From Nocardia niigatensis NBRC 100131 (lineage in GTDB: Bacteria; Actinomycetota; Actinomycetes; Mycobacteriales; Mycobacteriaceae), in contig NZ_BAGC01000033.1 in NCBI RefSeq assembly GCF_000308655.1, forward strand, positions 221,647-285,646: DNA of 64,000 nt, in the 5' to 3' direction. This document shows positions 8,012 to 16,666 of the stretch, in pieces; within the stretch, counting starts at the first letter, position 1, and each line of letters starts with the position of its first letter. The notes beneath the pieces are model-generated. The model did no database searches, was not told where the DNA came from, and saw nothing but the letters and a program-made list of their open reading frames with translations. The translations under genes were made by a program, and so were the position numbers.

Positions 8012-8380
8012 GTGACAGTGGACAACCAAGCCCAGGACCCGGGTGCGGACGAGCAACCCCCGCTCGACTACCGCTTCACCCTGGCGAACGAACGCACCTT
8101 CCTCGCGTGGATCCGTACCGCGCTCGGCCTGCTGGCCGCCGGTGTCGCGGTGCACACGCTGGTGCAGCCGTTCCACCACGCCGGGATCCGGCGCGCTCTC
8201 TCGCTCAGCTGCATCGTGCTCGCGGTGGCCCTGGCGGTGGGGGCGTACACGCACTGGCAGGACGTGCAGGCCCGGATGGTCCGCGGTGAGCCACTGCGCA
8301 ATACGCTGCTGGTCCCGATGCTCGCGGGCGGTATCGCGATCGTGTCGATCTTCGCGGCCATCGCGACGGTATGGCCGTGA
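8012..8380 (+). CDS. DUF202 (YidH-family) membrane protein
   Basis: About 122 residues. The DUF202 signature DYRFTLANERTFLAWIRTAL is followed by three hydrophobic segments (LGLLAAGVAVHTLV, LSCIVLAVALAVGAYT, LVPMLAGGIAIVSIFAAI), so this is a small three-span inner-membrane protein. The start is uncertain: GTG 8012, GTG 8018 and ATG 7952 are in frame; the short starts place the signature ~20 residues in, as in relatives. The gene overlaps the next DUF202 gene by ten bases, and that one overlaps the alkyl sulfatase by four, so all three form one transcript. The family's biochemical function is not established. Confidence 0.82.
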   Translation: MTVDNQAQDPGADEQPPLDYRFTLANERTFLAWIRTALGLLAAGVAVHTLVQPFHHAGIRRALSLSCIVLAVALAVGAYTHWQDVQARMVRGEPLRNTLLVPMLAGGIAIVSIFAAIATVWP

Positions 8381-8760
8381 CCGCGCCGCCCACCTATCCC
8401 GCCGAGCGCACGGCGCTGGCCTGGCGGCGTACCGCGATCGCCGCGATGGGGACCGCGGCACTGTTCGTCGATCACGCCGCGACCAGCGGCTGGCACGCGG
8501 CGGCCGTCGCGCCCGCGCTCGCGGCGGTCGGGCTGCTGTTCCTCGCGGGGCTCAGCTTCCTGCGCAACACCTCACTGCACCACGGGCACTGGGCGCACGG
8601 TGCGCGGGTCATCGCCGTCGCGACCGGTGTGGTGCTGGTGGTGTGCGCGGTGGCGTTGATCATCGCGATCACCGATCCCGATCTGGCACAGGCTCTTCCG
8701 AACCCGGCTACCCACCCATCGATGTCGGGGATCCCGGCAGTGACAGGAGGCGAACAGTGA
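8371..8760 (+). CDS. DUF202-type membrane protein
   Basis: A 129-residue second DUF202-like protein starting at ATG 8371 inside the previous gene. It carries the shortened signature ERTALAWRRTAIAAMGTAAL and three hydrophobic segments (to ~residue 40, 46-65 and 80-102), followed by a polar tail. Pairs of unequal DUF202 proteins (YidH/YidG type) are common and may form a hetero-complex. Its TGA overlaps the GTG start of the alkyl sulfatase. The co-expression with a cytoplasmic sulfatase suggests a membrane or transport role in sulfate-ester use, but nothing in the sequence proves it. Confidence 0.8.
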   Translation: MAVTAPPTYPAERTALAWRRTAIAAMGTAALFVDHAATSGWHAAAVAPALAAVGLLFLAGLSFLRNTSLHHGHWAHGARVIAVATGVVLVVCAVALIIAITDPDLAQALPNPATHPSMSGIPAVTGGEQ

Positions 8761-10658
8761 GTGCGGTCACCGAACCGAGCAGGTTCATCATCGAACAGAA
8801 CCAGCGTGCGCTGCGGGAACTGCCGTTCGACAACACCACGGATCAGCAGGACGCCGATCGCGGCTTCATCGCCAAGCTCGAGCCGGGAATCGTCAAGGAC
8901 GACAAGGGAACCGTGGTCTGGGACGACGATTCCTACGGCTTCCTGCAGGGCTCCTGCCCCAACTCGGTGCACCCGTCGCTGTGGCGGCAATCCGGCCTGG
9001 TGGTGAAACAGGGCCTGTACGAGGTGGTTCCGGGCATCTATCAGATCCGCGGTCTGGATCTGTCGAACATGACGATCGTCGAGGCCAAGGCCGGTGTGAT
9101 CGTGATCGACCCATTGATCTCGGCCGAGACCGCCCAGGCGGGGATGGAGCTGTACTTCGCGCACCGCGGTGAGAAGCCGGTCGCGGGCATGATCTACACC
9201 CACTCGCACGTCGACCATTTCGGTGGCGCCATGGGCGTCATCACGGTCGAGGACGCCGAATCGGGCCGGGTGCCGGTGCTGGCGCCCGCCGGATTCCTCG
9301 AACACGCGGTGGCCGAGAACGTCTACGCGGGGACCGCCATGACTCGCCGGGCCGGGTACATGTACGGCGCGGTGCTGCCCCGCGGACCGAAAGGTCAGGT
9401 GGGCGCTGGTCTGGGTCAGACGACCTCGACCGGCACCGTCGGCCTGATCGCCCCGACCCTGGACATCACCCACACCGGGCAGCAGGAGACGATCGACGGC
9501 GTCCGCATCGTCTTCCAGATCACGCCGGGCACCGAGGCCCCCGCGGAGATGAACTTCCACTTCCCCGAATTCCGCGCACTCTGCATGGCGGAGAACGCGA
9601 CCCACACCCTGCACAACCTGCTCACCCTGCGCGGCGCGCTGGTGCGCGACCCGCACGTGTGGGCCCAGTACCTGACCGAGTCGGTCAATCTGTACGGCCG
9701 GGACAGCGATGTCGTGTTCGCCTCGCATCACTGGCCGACCTGGGGCACCGAGCGTCTGGTCGAGTACCTGGAACTACAGCGCGACCTGTACGCCTACCTG
9801 CACGACCAGACCCTGCGCCGGATCAACCAGGGCTATGTCGGCAGCGAGATCGCGGAGATGATGGATCTGCCGCCGGCCCTGGTCGATTCGTGGGCGGCGC
9901 ACGGCTACTACGGTTCGGTCAGCCACAATGTGAAGGCCATCTACCAGCGCTACATGGGCTGGTTCGACGGCAACCCGGCCCACCTGTGGGAGCATCCGCC
10001 GGTCGAGGGCGCCAAGCGGCACGTGGAGTTCATGGGCGGTGCGGACGAGGTCCTGCGCAAGGCGCGCGCGTCCTTCGACGAGGGCGACTACCGCTGGGTG
10101 GTGCAGGCGGTCAACTACGTGATCTTCGCCGATCCGTCCAATGACGCCGCGAAGGCCTTGCAGGCGGACGCCTTCGAACAGCTGGCCTTCGGATCCGAGA
10201 ACGGCACCTGGCGCAACTTCTTCCTCTCGGGCGCCTACGAGTTGCGCAACGGCAAGTTCGGCACCCCGACCAGCACCAGTCCCGCGTCCACGCTGATGGC
10301 GCTGTCGGTGGACCAGGTCTTCGACGGTATGGCGCTGCGGGTGAACGGGCCCGCGGCCTGGAACGAGAAGGCTATCAGCGACTGGGTGTTCACCGACGAG
10401 AACCGTAAGGTGCGGTTGCAGTTGCGCAATGGCGTACTGGTGCACTGGGATCGGCGGGACGGCGACCGGTTGCCCGCCGCGGATGTCACCTTCACCCTGA
10501 CCCGGGCGACCCTGATCGGCGTCCTGCTCGCCGGCCAGGACATCCAGGCCGCGGTGCAGTCCGGGCAGATCAAGATCGACGGCGACGCCACCGTCTTCGG
10601 CAAGCTGGCGGGCCTGCTCGACGAGCCGGATCCGGACTTCAGCATCGTGACCCCGTAA
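8757..10658 (+). CDS. Alkyl/aryl-sulfatase (SdsA1/BDS1 type, metallo-beta-lactamase fold)
   Basis: A 633-residue class III alkyl sulfatase. The start is GTG 8757, preceded by AGGAGG and overlapping the upstream TGA. The zinc motif THSHVDHFGG sits at ~148-157, followed by a helical dimerisation domain (the YGSVSHNVKAIYQRYMGWFD region) and a C-terminal SCP2-like domain (~500-633). It would hydrolyse long-chain alkyl sulfates such as dodecyl sulfate to alcohol and sulfate. It has no signal peptide, unlike the close paralogue at 12081. It is the third gene of an operon with two DUF202 membrane proteins, which may serve uptake or export of the amphiphilic substrate. Confidence 0.95.
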   Translation: MSAVTEPSRFIIEQNQRALRELPFDNTTDQQDADRGFIAKLEPGIVKDDKGTVVWDDDSYGFLQGSCPNSVHPSLWRQSGLVVKQGLYEVVPGIYQIRGLDLSNMTIVEAKAGVIVIDPLISAETAQAGMELYFAHRGEKPVAGMIYTHSHVDHFGGAMGVITVEDAESGRVPVLAPAGFLEHAVAENVYAGTAMTRRAGYMYGAVLPRGPKGQVGAGLGQTTSTGTVGLIAPTLDITHTGQQETIDGVRIVFQITPGTEAPAEMNFHFPEFRALCMAENATHTLHNLLTLRGALVRDPHVWAQYLTESVNLYGRDSDVVFASHHWPTWGTERLVEYLELQRDLYAYLHDQTLRRINQGYVGSEIAEMMDLPPALVDSWAAHGYYGSVSHNVKAIYQRYMGWFDGNPAHLWEHPPVEGAKRHVEFMGGADEVLRKARASFDEGDYRWVVQAVNYVIFADPSNDAAKALQADAFEQLAFGSENGTWRNFFLSGAYELRNGKFGTPTSTSPASTLMALSVDQVFDGMALRVNGPAAWNEKAISDWVFTDENRKVRLQLRNGVLVHWDRRDGDRLPAADVTFTLTRATLIGVLLAGQDIQAAVQSGQIKIDGDATVFGKLAGLLDEPDPDFSIVTP

Positions 10659-11281
10659 GAGCGGACACGGCAGGGGCCCGGCCGGGCCCGTTGCTCGTCC
10701 CTGCGATCGGCGCTGTCGTCCTTCACGCACCCGGTTTCACCCGAATCGGGTGCCGTTGCCGCATGGGCGGCCCCGGACCTTCGATCGCCCCCGACCCGGA
10801 GAACGACGCAGGAGCCCCACCGCCGGCCTCGAACCGGGCCACATCGCTGAAAGCCGCTGTGCCTCTGCGTGTGCCGCTGTGGTCGTCCGCGGCCGGTTCG
10901 GCAACTGGCGCAGTCGGGATGCCGATCGTCCCAGGTTCGCCGGTGGTCCCGGAGCCGGTCGCCGTGCGCCGCCGTGTCGCCGGGGCCCGCGGGACTGCGA
11001 CGCGGGGTGTCGATCACCTCGGTGAGGGCGCTGAAAGCCGCTGTGCCGCTGGGTCTCTCCTGGGGTGGATGGCGACTGGATCGTCCTGCACCGAGCCGGT
11101 GAATCCGCCCGGGTGCCGGGTGCGGCTTGGCTCGTTCCGGGTGTGCCCGCACGCTGGGCATCCAGATCCTTGGCGCGGCGGGCCGCGTGGGTGGCGAGTT
11201 CGGTGACCGGGGCGGCCGTGGTTCGGGCCGGGCGTGCTCGCCGATGCTCGGCCCGATTCCGGCAGTGCGAGCCGTATCCGG
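10659..11281. other. Gene-free interval with a 19-bp direct repeat
   Basis: No supported coding region in about 620 bp between the sulfatase and the TetR gene (convergent 3' ends). CGCTGAAAGCCGCTGTGCC occurs at 10845-10863 and again at 11029-11047, 184 bp apart. Near the left end a GGGCCC-GGCC-GGGCCC palindrome (about 10675-10690) could terminate the sulfatase transcript, although no T-tract follows. Short reverse-strand frames here are Pro/Gly/Ala-rich and interrupted. Confidence 0.6.
10845..11047. repeat. 19-bp direct repeat pair
   Basis: CGCTGAAAGCCGCTGTGCC at 10845-10863 is repeated exactly at 11029-11047 in non-coding sequence. The origin is unknown; it may mark a small duplication or remnant. 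Confidence 0.75.
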
Positions 11282-11875
11282 TCAGCGTCCGAGAGTGAGC
11301 ATGGCGGTGAGTGCGCGTCCCACGGCCTCGGAAGCGGCGCGCTTGGACAGCCCGCGCCGGTCCATCAGATGGTGGCGGTACGGCCAGCCGACGGTGGCGT
11401 CGACGAGGTCGAGCAGCTGCTCGCTGTCGGCGCGGTCCAGCTCGGGCGCGAAGGCGCGGGTGAGCGCTTCCCGAATCCGCTTGTCGGTCAACCGCATCCG
11501 GGTGTCCACCGCCGGGGTGCGCAGCGACTCGATGAGACCCAGCACGCGCGGCTCGCGCTGCAGCGTGAAGATGGCCTCGCTCTGGCGCACCACCGCGTCG
11601 ATGCGCTGTGCCAGCGGCAGTTCCGGGTCGACGTCGGCGAGCAACGCCTCGACTTGCTCGGACTGCTGGTCCACTGCCGCGGTGATGAGTGCGGTCCGGG
11701 TCGGGAAGTGCACGAAGATACTGCGTTCGGACACCCCGGCGCGTTCGGCGACACTGCGGGTGGTGGGGTCGAACTCGCCGTCGTGGACCGCCGACAGCAG
11801 GCCCTCGATGATCGCCCTGCGGGTCTGTTCCGGGTTGCGCCGCCGCCGTGGGCCGTCGCCCTTGCCCTCGCTCAT
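11282..11875 (-). CDS. TetR-family transcriptional regulator of the alkyl sulfatase
   Basis: A 197-residue regulator starting at ATG 11875. The N-terminal TetR helix-turn-helix (~18-65) reads TRRAIIEGLLSAVHD, then RSVAERAGVSERSIFVHFPTR; a variable ligand-binding helical domain follows. It is divergent from the Tat-exported alkyl sulfatase, and a perfect 21-bp palindrome lies in the shared promoter region (11966-11986). The straightforward reading is a local repressor of the sulfatase and of itself, released by an alkyl sulfate or fatty alcohol. The ligand is inferred. Confidence 0.88.
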   Translation of the reverse strand: MSEGKGDGPRRRRNPEQTRRAIIEGLLSAVHDGEFDPTTRSVAERAGVSERSIFVHFPTRTALITAAVDQQSEQVEALLADVDPELPLAQRIDAVVRQSEAIFTLQREPRVLGLIESLRTPAVDTRMRLTDKRIREALTRAFAPELDRADSEQLLDLVDATVGWPYRHHLMDRRGLSKRAASEAVGRALTAMLTLGR

Positions 11876-11965
11876 GAGAAGAATCCGATCACATCCGGCC
11901 GGAGCGCGCGCACGCAGGTCCGGCCGAGGGTTCGCGGGGACAGAGGTGGCGTCACACGCCTATCG

Positions 11966-11986
11966 TATTGCAGTGGTACTGCAATA
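11966..11986. promoter_or_regulatory. Perfect palindromic operator for the TetR regulator
   Basis: A 21-bp perfect palindrome around the core ATTGCAGTGGTACTGCAAT lies between the divergent TetR and alkyl-sulfatase genes, about 95 bp before the sulfatase ATG and 90 bp before the TetR start. Its size and position are typical of a TetR dimer site. Confidence 0.8.
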
Positions 11987-12080
11987 ATGATGTACTGTGG
12001 CGGACGTGGCGGAATGGCAGCGAATACTCGGCTACACCTGCTGTCGCGCACGCCAACCGCATGGAGACAGGAGAGCGCTG

Positions 12081-14156
12081 ATGACCGACGAGGACCTCGA
12101 GAACAACGGCGACGACCGCAGGCCGGGCGGCTTCACGGTGTCCCGGCGAGGGGTGTTCGGGGTGGGCGCGGCCGCGCTGGTGGCCGCGGGCGTCGGCGCC
12201 GCCGTCACCGGATGCGACAGCAACGGGGACAACGCCACTGCCGCCGAGCGGACCAGCAAGGACTCGGTCGATCCCAGCGGGCACATCGTCGATCGGCAAC
12301 GGCAGGCGCAATCCTCGCTGCCCTTCGCCGACAGACAGGACTTCATCGACACCGACAAGGGCTTCCTCGCTGAGCTCGAGCCCGGCGTGGTGCGGGATGC
12401 CGATGGGAAAGTGGTGTGGGACAACGATTCCTACGGCTTCATCCAGGGCGCCTGCCCCAACTCGGTGCACCCCTCGCTGTGGCGGCAGTCGCAGTTGGTC
12501 GTGAAACAGGGCCTCTACGAGGTGGTTCCGGGCATCTATCAGATCCGTGGCCTGGATCTGTCGAACATGACGATCATCGAGGGCAAGACCGGCGTGATCG
12601 TCATCGACCCGCTGATCTCGACCGAGACCGCCAGAGCGGGCATGGACCTGTACTTCGCGCACCGCGGCAAGAAACCGGTCACCGGCATGATCTACACCCA
12701 CTCGCACGTCGATCACTTCGGCGGCGCCCTGGGTGTCATCAGCCTGGAAGACGCTGCGTCGGGCCGGATTCCGGTGATCGCGCCACAGGGCTTCATGGAG
12801 CACGCGGTCGAGGAGAACATCTTCGCCGGCACGGCCATGGCCCGCCGCTCGGCCTACATGTACGGTGCGGCGCTGCCGCGCGGCGAGAAGGGTCAGGTCG
12901 GCGCGGGCTTGGGCATGACCACCTCGGTCGGCACCGTGAGCCTCATCCCGCCGAACAAGGACGTCACCCACACCGGTCAGCAGGAGACAGTCGACGGCGT
13001 CGACGTCGTCTTCCAGATCACCCCCGGCACCGAGGCGCCGTCGGAGATGAACTTCTACTTCCCCGGCTTCCGCGCGATGTGCATGGCGGAGAATGCCACC
13101 CACACGCTGCACAACCTGCTCACCCTGCGCGGCGCGCTGGTGCGCGACGCGCACGTGTGGTCGCGGTACCTCACCGAGACCATCACCATGTTCTCCGACA
13201 AGTACGACGTCGCCTTCGCCTCGCATCACTGGCCCATGTGGGGTGCCGACAAGGTCACCGAATGGCTGTCGCTGCAACGGGATACCTACGCCTACCTACA
13301 CGACCAGACGCTGCGCATGCTGAACCAGGGCTATACCGGCATCGAGATCGCGGAGATGATCCAGCTGCCGCCGGCCATCGAGAGCAAGTGGTACAACCAC
13401 GGCTACTACGGCTCGGTCAGCCACGATGTGAAGGCCATCTACCAGCGGTACATGGGCTGGTTCGACGGCAACCCTGCGCACCTGTGGGAGCACCCGCCGG
13501 TCGAGTCCGGCAAGCGGCATGTCGCCGCCATGGGCGGCGCGAGCGGCGTACTCACGGTGGCCCGCAAGGCCTACGCCGACGGTGATTACCGTTGGTGCGT
13601 CCAGGTACTCAACTACCTGATCTTCGCCGACCCGGGCAATCAGAAGGCGAAGATGCTGCAGGCCAGCGCTTTCGAACAGCTCGGCTACGGTTCGGAGAAC
13701 GCCACCTGGCGCAACTTCTTCCTCTCCGGCGCCTACGAACTGCGCAACGGTACCTTCGGCACGCCCATCAAGGCCGATTCCGCCGGCATGATCAGCGCCC
13801 TGAGCGTGGATCAGGTCTTCGACTCCGCCGCATTCCTCGTCAACGGCCCGAAGGCGTGGGATCTGCACCTGGTCAACGACTGGATCATTACCGACCAGAA
13901 CCAGACCTACCGCACCGAGCTACGCAACGGCGTGCTCATCCACTACGTGGTCCCCGCCGACTTCAAGGGCCCGGCCCCCGACGCCACCTTCACCCTGTCC
14001 CGCCTGGAACTCATCGCCACCATGACCGGATCCAAGGACATCATCAAGGAGATCCAGTCCGGCGCGATCAAGGTCAGCGGTGACCCGGCCAAGCTGAAGC
14101 GGCTGAAGGACGTCATGGACAAGCCCGACCCCAACTTCAATATCGTCACCCCGTAA
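12081..14156 (+). CDS. Tat-exported lipoprotein alkyl sulfatase
   Basis: A 691-residue paralogue of the sulfatase at 8757, with long shared blocks on both sides of the zinc motif THSHVDHFGG (~206-215) and through the C-terminal SCP2-like domain. It differs by an N-terminal extension of ~55 residues: a twin-arginine motif (VSRRGVFGVG), a hydrophobic core and a lipobox-like AVTGC, so it should be exported folded by Tat and lipid-anchored on the outer face of the membrane. ATG 12081 follows an AGGAGAG site. It would cleave surfactant-type sulfate esters outside the membrane, while the paralogue works inside. The adjacent divergent TetR gene and palindrome suggest induction by substrate or product. 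Confidence 0.95.
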   Translation: MTDEDLENNGDDRRPGGFTVSRRGVFGVGAAALVAAGVGAAVTGCDSNGDNATAAERTSKDSVDPSGHIVDRQRQAQSSLPFADRQDFIDTDKGFLAELEPGVVRDADGKVVWDNDSYGFIQGACPNSVHPSLWRQSQLVVKQGLYEVVPGIYQIRGLDLSNMTIIEGKTGVIVIDPLISTETARAGMDLYFAHRGKKPVTGMIYTHSHVDHFGGALGVISLEDAASGRIPVIAPQGFMEHAVEENIFAGTAMARRSAYMYGAALPRGEKGQVGAGLGMTTSVGTVSLIPPNKDVTHTGQQETVDGVDVVFQITPGTEAPSEMNFYFPGFRAMCMAENATHTLHNLLTLRGALVRDAHVWSRYLTETITMFSDKYDVAFASHHWPMWGADKVTEWLSLQRDTYAYLHDQTLRMLNQGYTGIEIAEMIQLPPAIESKWYNHGYYGSVSHDVKAIYQRYMGWFDGNPAHLWEHPPVESGKRHVAAMGGASGVLTVARKAYADGDYRWCVQVLNYLIFADPGNQKAKMLQASAFEQLGYGSENATWRNFFLSGAYELRNGTFGTPIKADSAGMISALSVDQVFDSAAFLVNGPKAWDLHLVNDWIITDQNQTYRTELRNGVLIHYVVPADFKGPAPDATFTLSRLELIATMTGSKDIIKEIQSGAIKVSGDPAKLKRLKDVMDKPDPNFNIVTP

Positions 14157-14246
14157 CGAGGTTCGCGAGGTGGATTGCCCCGGCGTGACGGGAGTTACCG
14201 TGGGCGTCACGCCGCGACCTATATGAATAGATACCGGGGTTACAGC

Positions 14247-14260
14247 GCCACGCGCGTGGC
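14247..14260. repeat. 14-bp perfect palindrome in intergenic DNA
   Basis: GCCACGCGCGTGGC lies between the exported sulfatase and the convergent DUF2127 gene, in 240 bp without a supported gene. It may be a terminator stem or a protein site. Confidence 0.5.
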
Positions 14261-14396
14261 AGAGTCGACCTCACCATCGACCCGGATCGCGGCCCCGGCC
14301 ACGCACTCCTGGATCGTCTTCCGCGACGAGCTGATCAAATCCTGGCCGACCTCGTCCCACAGCCTCGGCGTGCCCGGGTGACCCGGCCGCCCGAGG

Positions 14397-15197
14397 TCAG
14401 GGCGCGCGCCGGGTGACGATGCGCTCGGTGCGGTCCTCGGATTGCGCTGCGACGGCGGCGCGTTCGACGGTCATGAGGCTCTCGGAGTGATGCTCCGCGT
14501 AATACTTCGCGGCACCGCCGTTCAGCCCGAACAGCGACTTGCTCCACAGCAGCCAGATCACGGCGGCCAGGTTGACCAGCAGCGCGGCGGCCCGCAGGAA
14601 CGTGACCTTCTCGGTGAGCTCGTAGATCTCGAGCGGCAGGAAGATACTGGTGGCCACCACCGCGAAATACTCGCCCCACCGCTTGACCAGCCACAGGCCG
14701 ACCGCCTCCACGAGCTGGATTGTCGCGTAGGCGAACAGCGCGACCGCGATCCAGATCAGAATGTTCGGCGAGAGCGTGAACGCCTTGTCGATGCCCCGGA
14801 TGATCTTCGAATGGTCGGGGTTGAAACCGATCTGGTCCGCCAGCTGGCGGATGAGCGGAAGATCCTTGTCCCAGCTGGTCTTCCAGTGCTCCCGCGAGCC
14901 GCGCAACTTCAGCACGCCCGCGCCCAGCAGGATGAGCACCAGCGCGCGGCCGATCCGCTCCGCCGCGAGCAACCGCATGATGATGCGGTCGCGCAGCAGA
15001 TGTCCGCGCGGCACCTCGGGCGCGTCGTCGGCGGGACCGGAGCGCCGCGGCGTGCCCGGCACGAAATCCCCGCAGCGCAGGCAGCGCCACGATTCGCCCG
15101 CCGGGGTGGCGACGTGGAGACGTGCCGCGAGCTCGGGCTCGGTCGGGGCATAGGTCTCGTGCCCTCGGGCAGCGCAGGTCCACAGACTGAAGTCCAT
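14397..15197 (-). CDS. DUF2127 family membrane protein
   Basis: A 266-residue protein starting at ATG 15197. The N-terminus carries a cytosolic Cys-pair (WRCLRCGDFVPG) with two more Cys/His positions upstream (WTCAARGH), a likely small zinc ribbon. The DUF2127 membrane domain follows, with four hydrophobic helices (LLAAERIGRALVLILLGAGV, ILIWIAVALFAYATIQLVEA, FAVVATSIFLPLEIYELT, AAALLVNLAAVIWLLW). The function of the family is unknown. It is convergent with the sulfatase and shares its strand with the XRE gene upstream, with no tight coupling. Confidence 0.82.
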   Translation of the reverse strand: MDFSLWTCAARGHETYAPTEPELAARLHVATPAGESWRCLRCGDFVPGTPRRSGPADDAPEVPRGHLLRDRIIMRLLAAERIGRALVLILLGAGVLKLRGSREHWKTSWDKDLPLIRQLADQIGFNPDHSKIIRGIDKAFTLSPNILIWIAVALFAYATIQLVEAVGLWLVKRWGEYFAVVATSIFLPLEIYELTEKVTFLRAAALLVNLAAVIWLLWSKSLFGLNGGAAKYYAEHHSESLMTVERAAVAAQSEDRTERIVTRRAP

Positions 15198-15234
15198 GCG
15201 CGTGAGCGTAACCGGTGCGCGTGCGGCGAGGGGC

Positions 15235-15298
15235 GTCTCAGCGCGCGGCCGGCGACATCTCAGCCCGCGGCCGGCGACATCTCAGCCCGCGGCCAGGG
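15235..15298. repeat. 22-bp tandem repeat spanning the XRE gene stop codon
   Basis: Nearly three copies of a 22-bp unit (ATCTCAGCCCGCGGCCGGCG plus AC) occupy 15235-15256, 15257-15278 and 15279-15298. The last copy contains the stop codon of the regulator gene, so the downstream copies look like duplications of its extreme 3' end. Confidence 0.8.
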
Positions 15299-16514
15299 AT
15301 CGGAGCTGATCCAGATAGGTGCGGGTGCGCGGATCGCCGGGAAAGCGTTCGATCATCTCCCGGGCCGTCTCGCCCGCGATCCACATGAGCGATGGCAGCG
15401 AGCGGCGCGTGCCGCTGAAGGCGCGCATGCCCTCGTCCAGGGCGAGCTCCAGATTGCGATCGCGGATGGCGACCACCGCCAGCGTCAGGTGCGCCTCGGC
15501 GACCCGCATGGGTTTGCGGATGCTGCCATCGGGCCGGGTGGAGGTCAGGATCACCTGCCGGGCATAGTTTTCCGCGAGTCGATCGTCCCCGGCTACCCGG
15601 CAGCAGTCCATGGCGTAGAAGTCGAACTTCTGCGGATCGACCACGAAATGGTTGTCCAGATTGGACGGGTGCTCGATGGCGTCCAGAATCGAACGTCCCT
15701 GGGCGAGGGCCTTTTCCACCTCGCGCCGGTCACCCAGCCGCGCCCACGCCTTGGCCCGCTGCGCCGCCAGCTGCACGCCGACGCCCAGCCGGTCGGTCGT
15801 GGGGTGCGCGGCCTCGGCGGTCTCGATGGCGCCGCGGTAGTTGGCCTGGGTGAGCGCGAACCAGGAGGCCATTTCGGCTCCCCAGCCGATGATTTCGGCG
15901 TGCTCGGCCTCCTGGCCGAGGGAGAGCGCGGCCCGGCGGGTCGCCTCGGCGGCGGTGCGCCAGCCGAGATCGTAATCGACGCAACCGACCAGCAGCGCAA
16001 CCCATCCCGCCAGGATCAGGACCTCCCGATGCTGCGCGAGGGTCAAGCGACCGTCCAGTAGGGAAGTGATGCGCCGGAGCCACGCCGTGCCCTCCGCATG
16101 CAGCTCGTGCGGATCGGCGCACGCATACTCCGAACACATCCGGTCGGCGGTGATGCGGATCGCGTCGAGGGTGGAGGCGGACACATCGGACATACGTAGC
16201 CGCCCAATGAATTCCAGCGTGTCCATCCCCGTGGCCGAGAGCATCTCGTCGTCCCGATTGGGCCGGGCCTTGGGAAAGAACGCTGCCGTCACCGTGTCGA
16301 AAGCCGCCGCGATGATCGGAGCGTAGAAATCGTCCGGGCGCGATTCGCCGGACTCCCAGCGCCGCCAGTTACGCAGAAGTGTGCTGTCCGTTGGCAGATT
16401 GTGGCTCGACTTGGATCGCATGGCCCGCACCGCATCGGCTTGAGACCACCCCCGAGCATCACGTTCGGCACGCATTCGGACAGCCCATACAGGTCGATCC
16501 TCACCGGCGGACAC
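15282..16514 (-). CDS. XRE-family regulator with TPR-like C-terminal region
   Basis: A 410-residue protein. I chose GTG 16514 because WAVRMRAERDARGWSQADAV then sits ~10 residues in, as in actinobacterial relatives; a longer frame to 16631 would run into the divergent gene. The helix-turn-helix is at ~10-65, and the rest is helical and repeat-like (AEHAEIIGWGAEMASWFALT, GAIETAEAAHP, LAQGRSILDAI), consistent with TPR repeats that bind a peptide or small effector. It is divergent from a small resolvase-like protein; such pairs recur in actinomycetes. Target and signal are unknown. Confidence 0.8.
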   Translation of the reverse strand: MSAGEDRPVWAVRMRAERDARGWSQADAVRAMRSKSSHNLPTDSTLLRNWRRWESGESRPDDFYAPIIAAAFDTVTAAFFPKARPNRDDEMLSATGMDTLEFIGRLRMSDVSASTLDAIRITADRMCSEYACADPHELHAEGTAWLRRITSLLDGRLTLAQHREVLILAGWVALLVGCVDYDLGWRTAAEATRRAALSLGQEAEHAEIIGWGAEMASWFALTQANYRGAIETAEAAHPTTDRLGVGVQLAAQRAKAWARLGDRREVEKALAQGRSILDAIEHPSNLDNHFVVDPQKFDFYAMDCCRVAGDDRLAENYARQVILTSTRPDGSIRKPMRVAEAHLTLAVVAIRDRNLELALDEGMRAFSGTRRSLPSLMWIAGETAREMIERFPGDPRTRTYLDQLRSLAAG

Positions 16515-16666
16515 GCTCTGTAGTATCTCATCAGTTAACGACGGATGGACCCGGATAGGGCATCTGAATGTCAGTGGGTTGACATCTGCAATTGCATTCG
16601 TGATTACGCCAAGCTGTTCGACAGGGCACATTCATGACAGCGATCCCCAATCCAACGGAGGTTCGG

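Noticed and set aside
14175..14381. A 68-codon frame after the exported sulfatase
   Set aside because: There is no ribosome site or family pattern, and it contains the intergenic palindrome.
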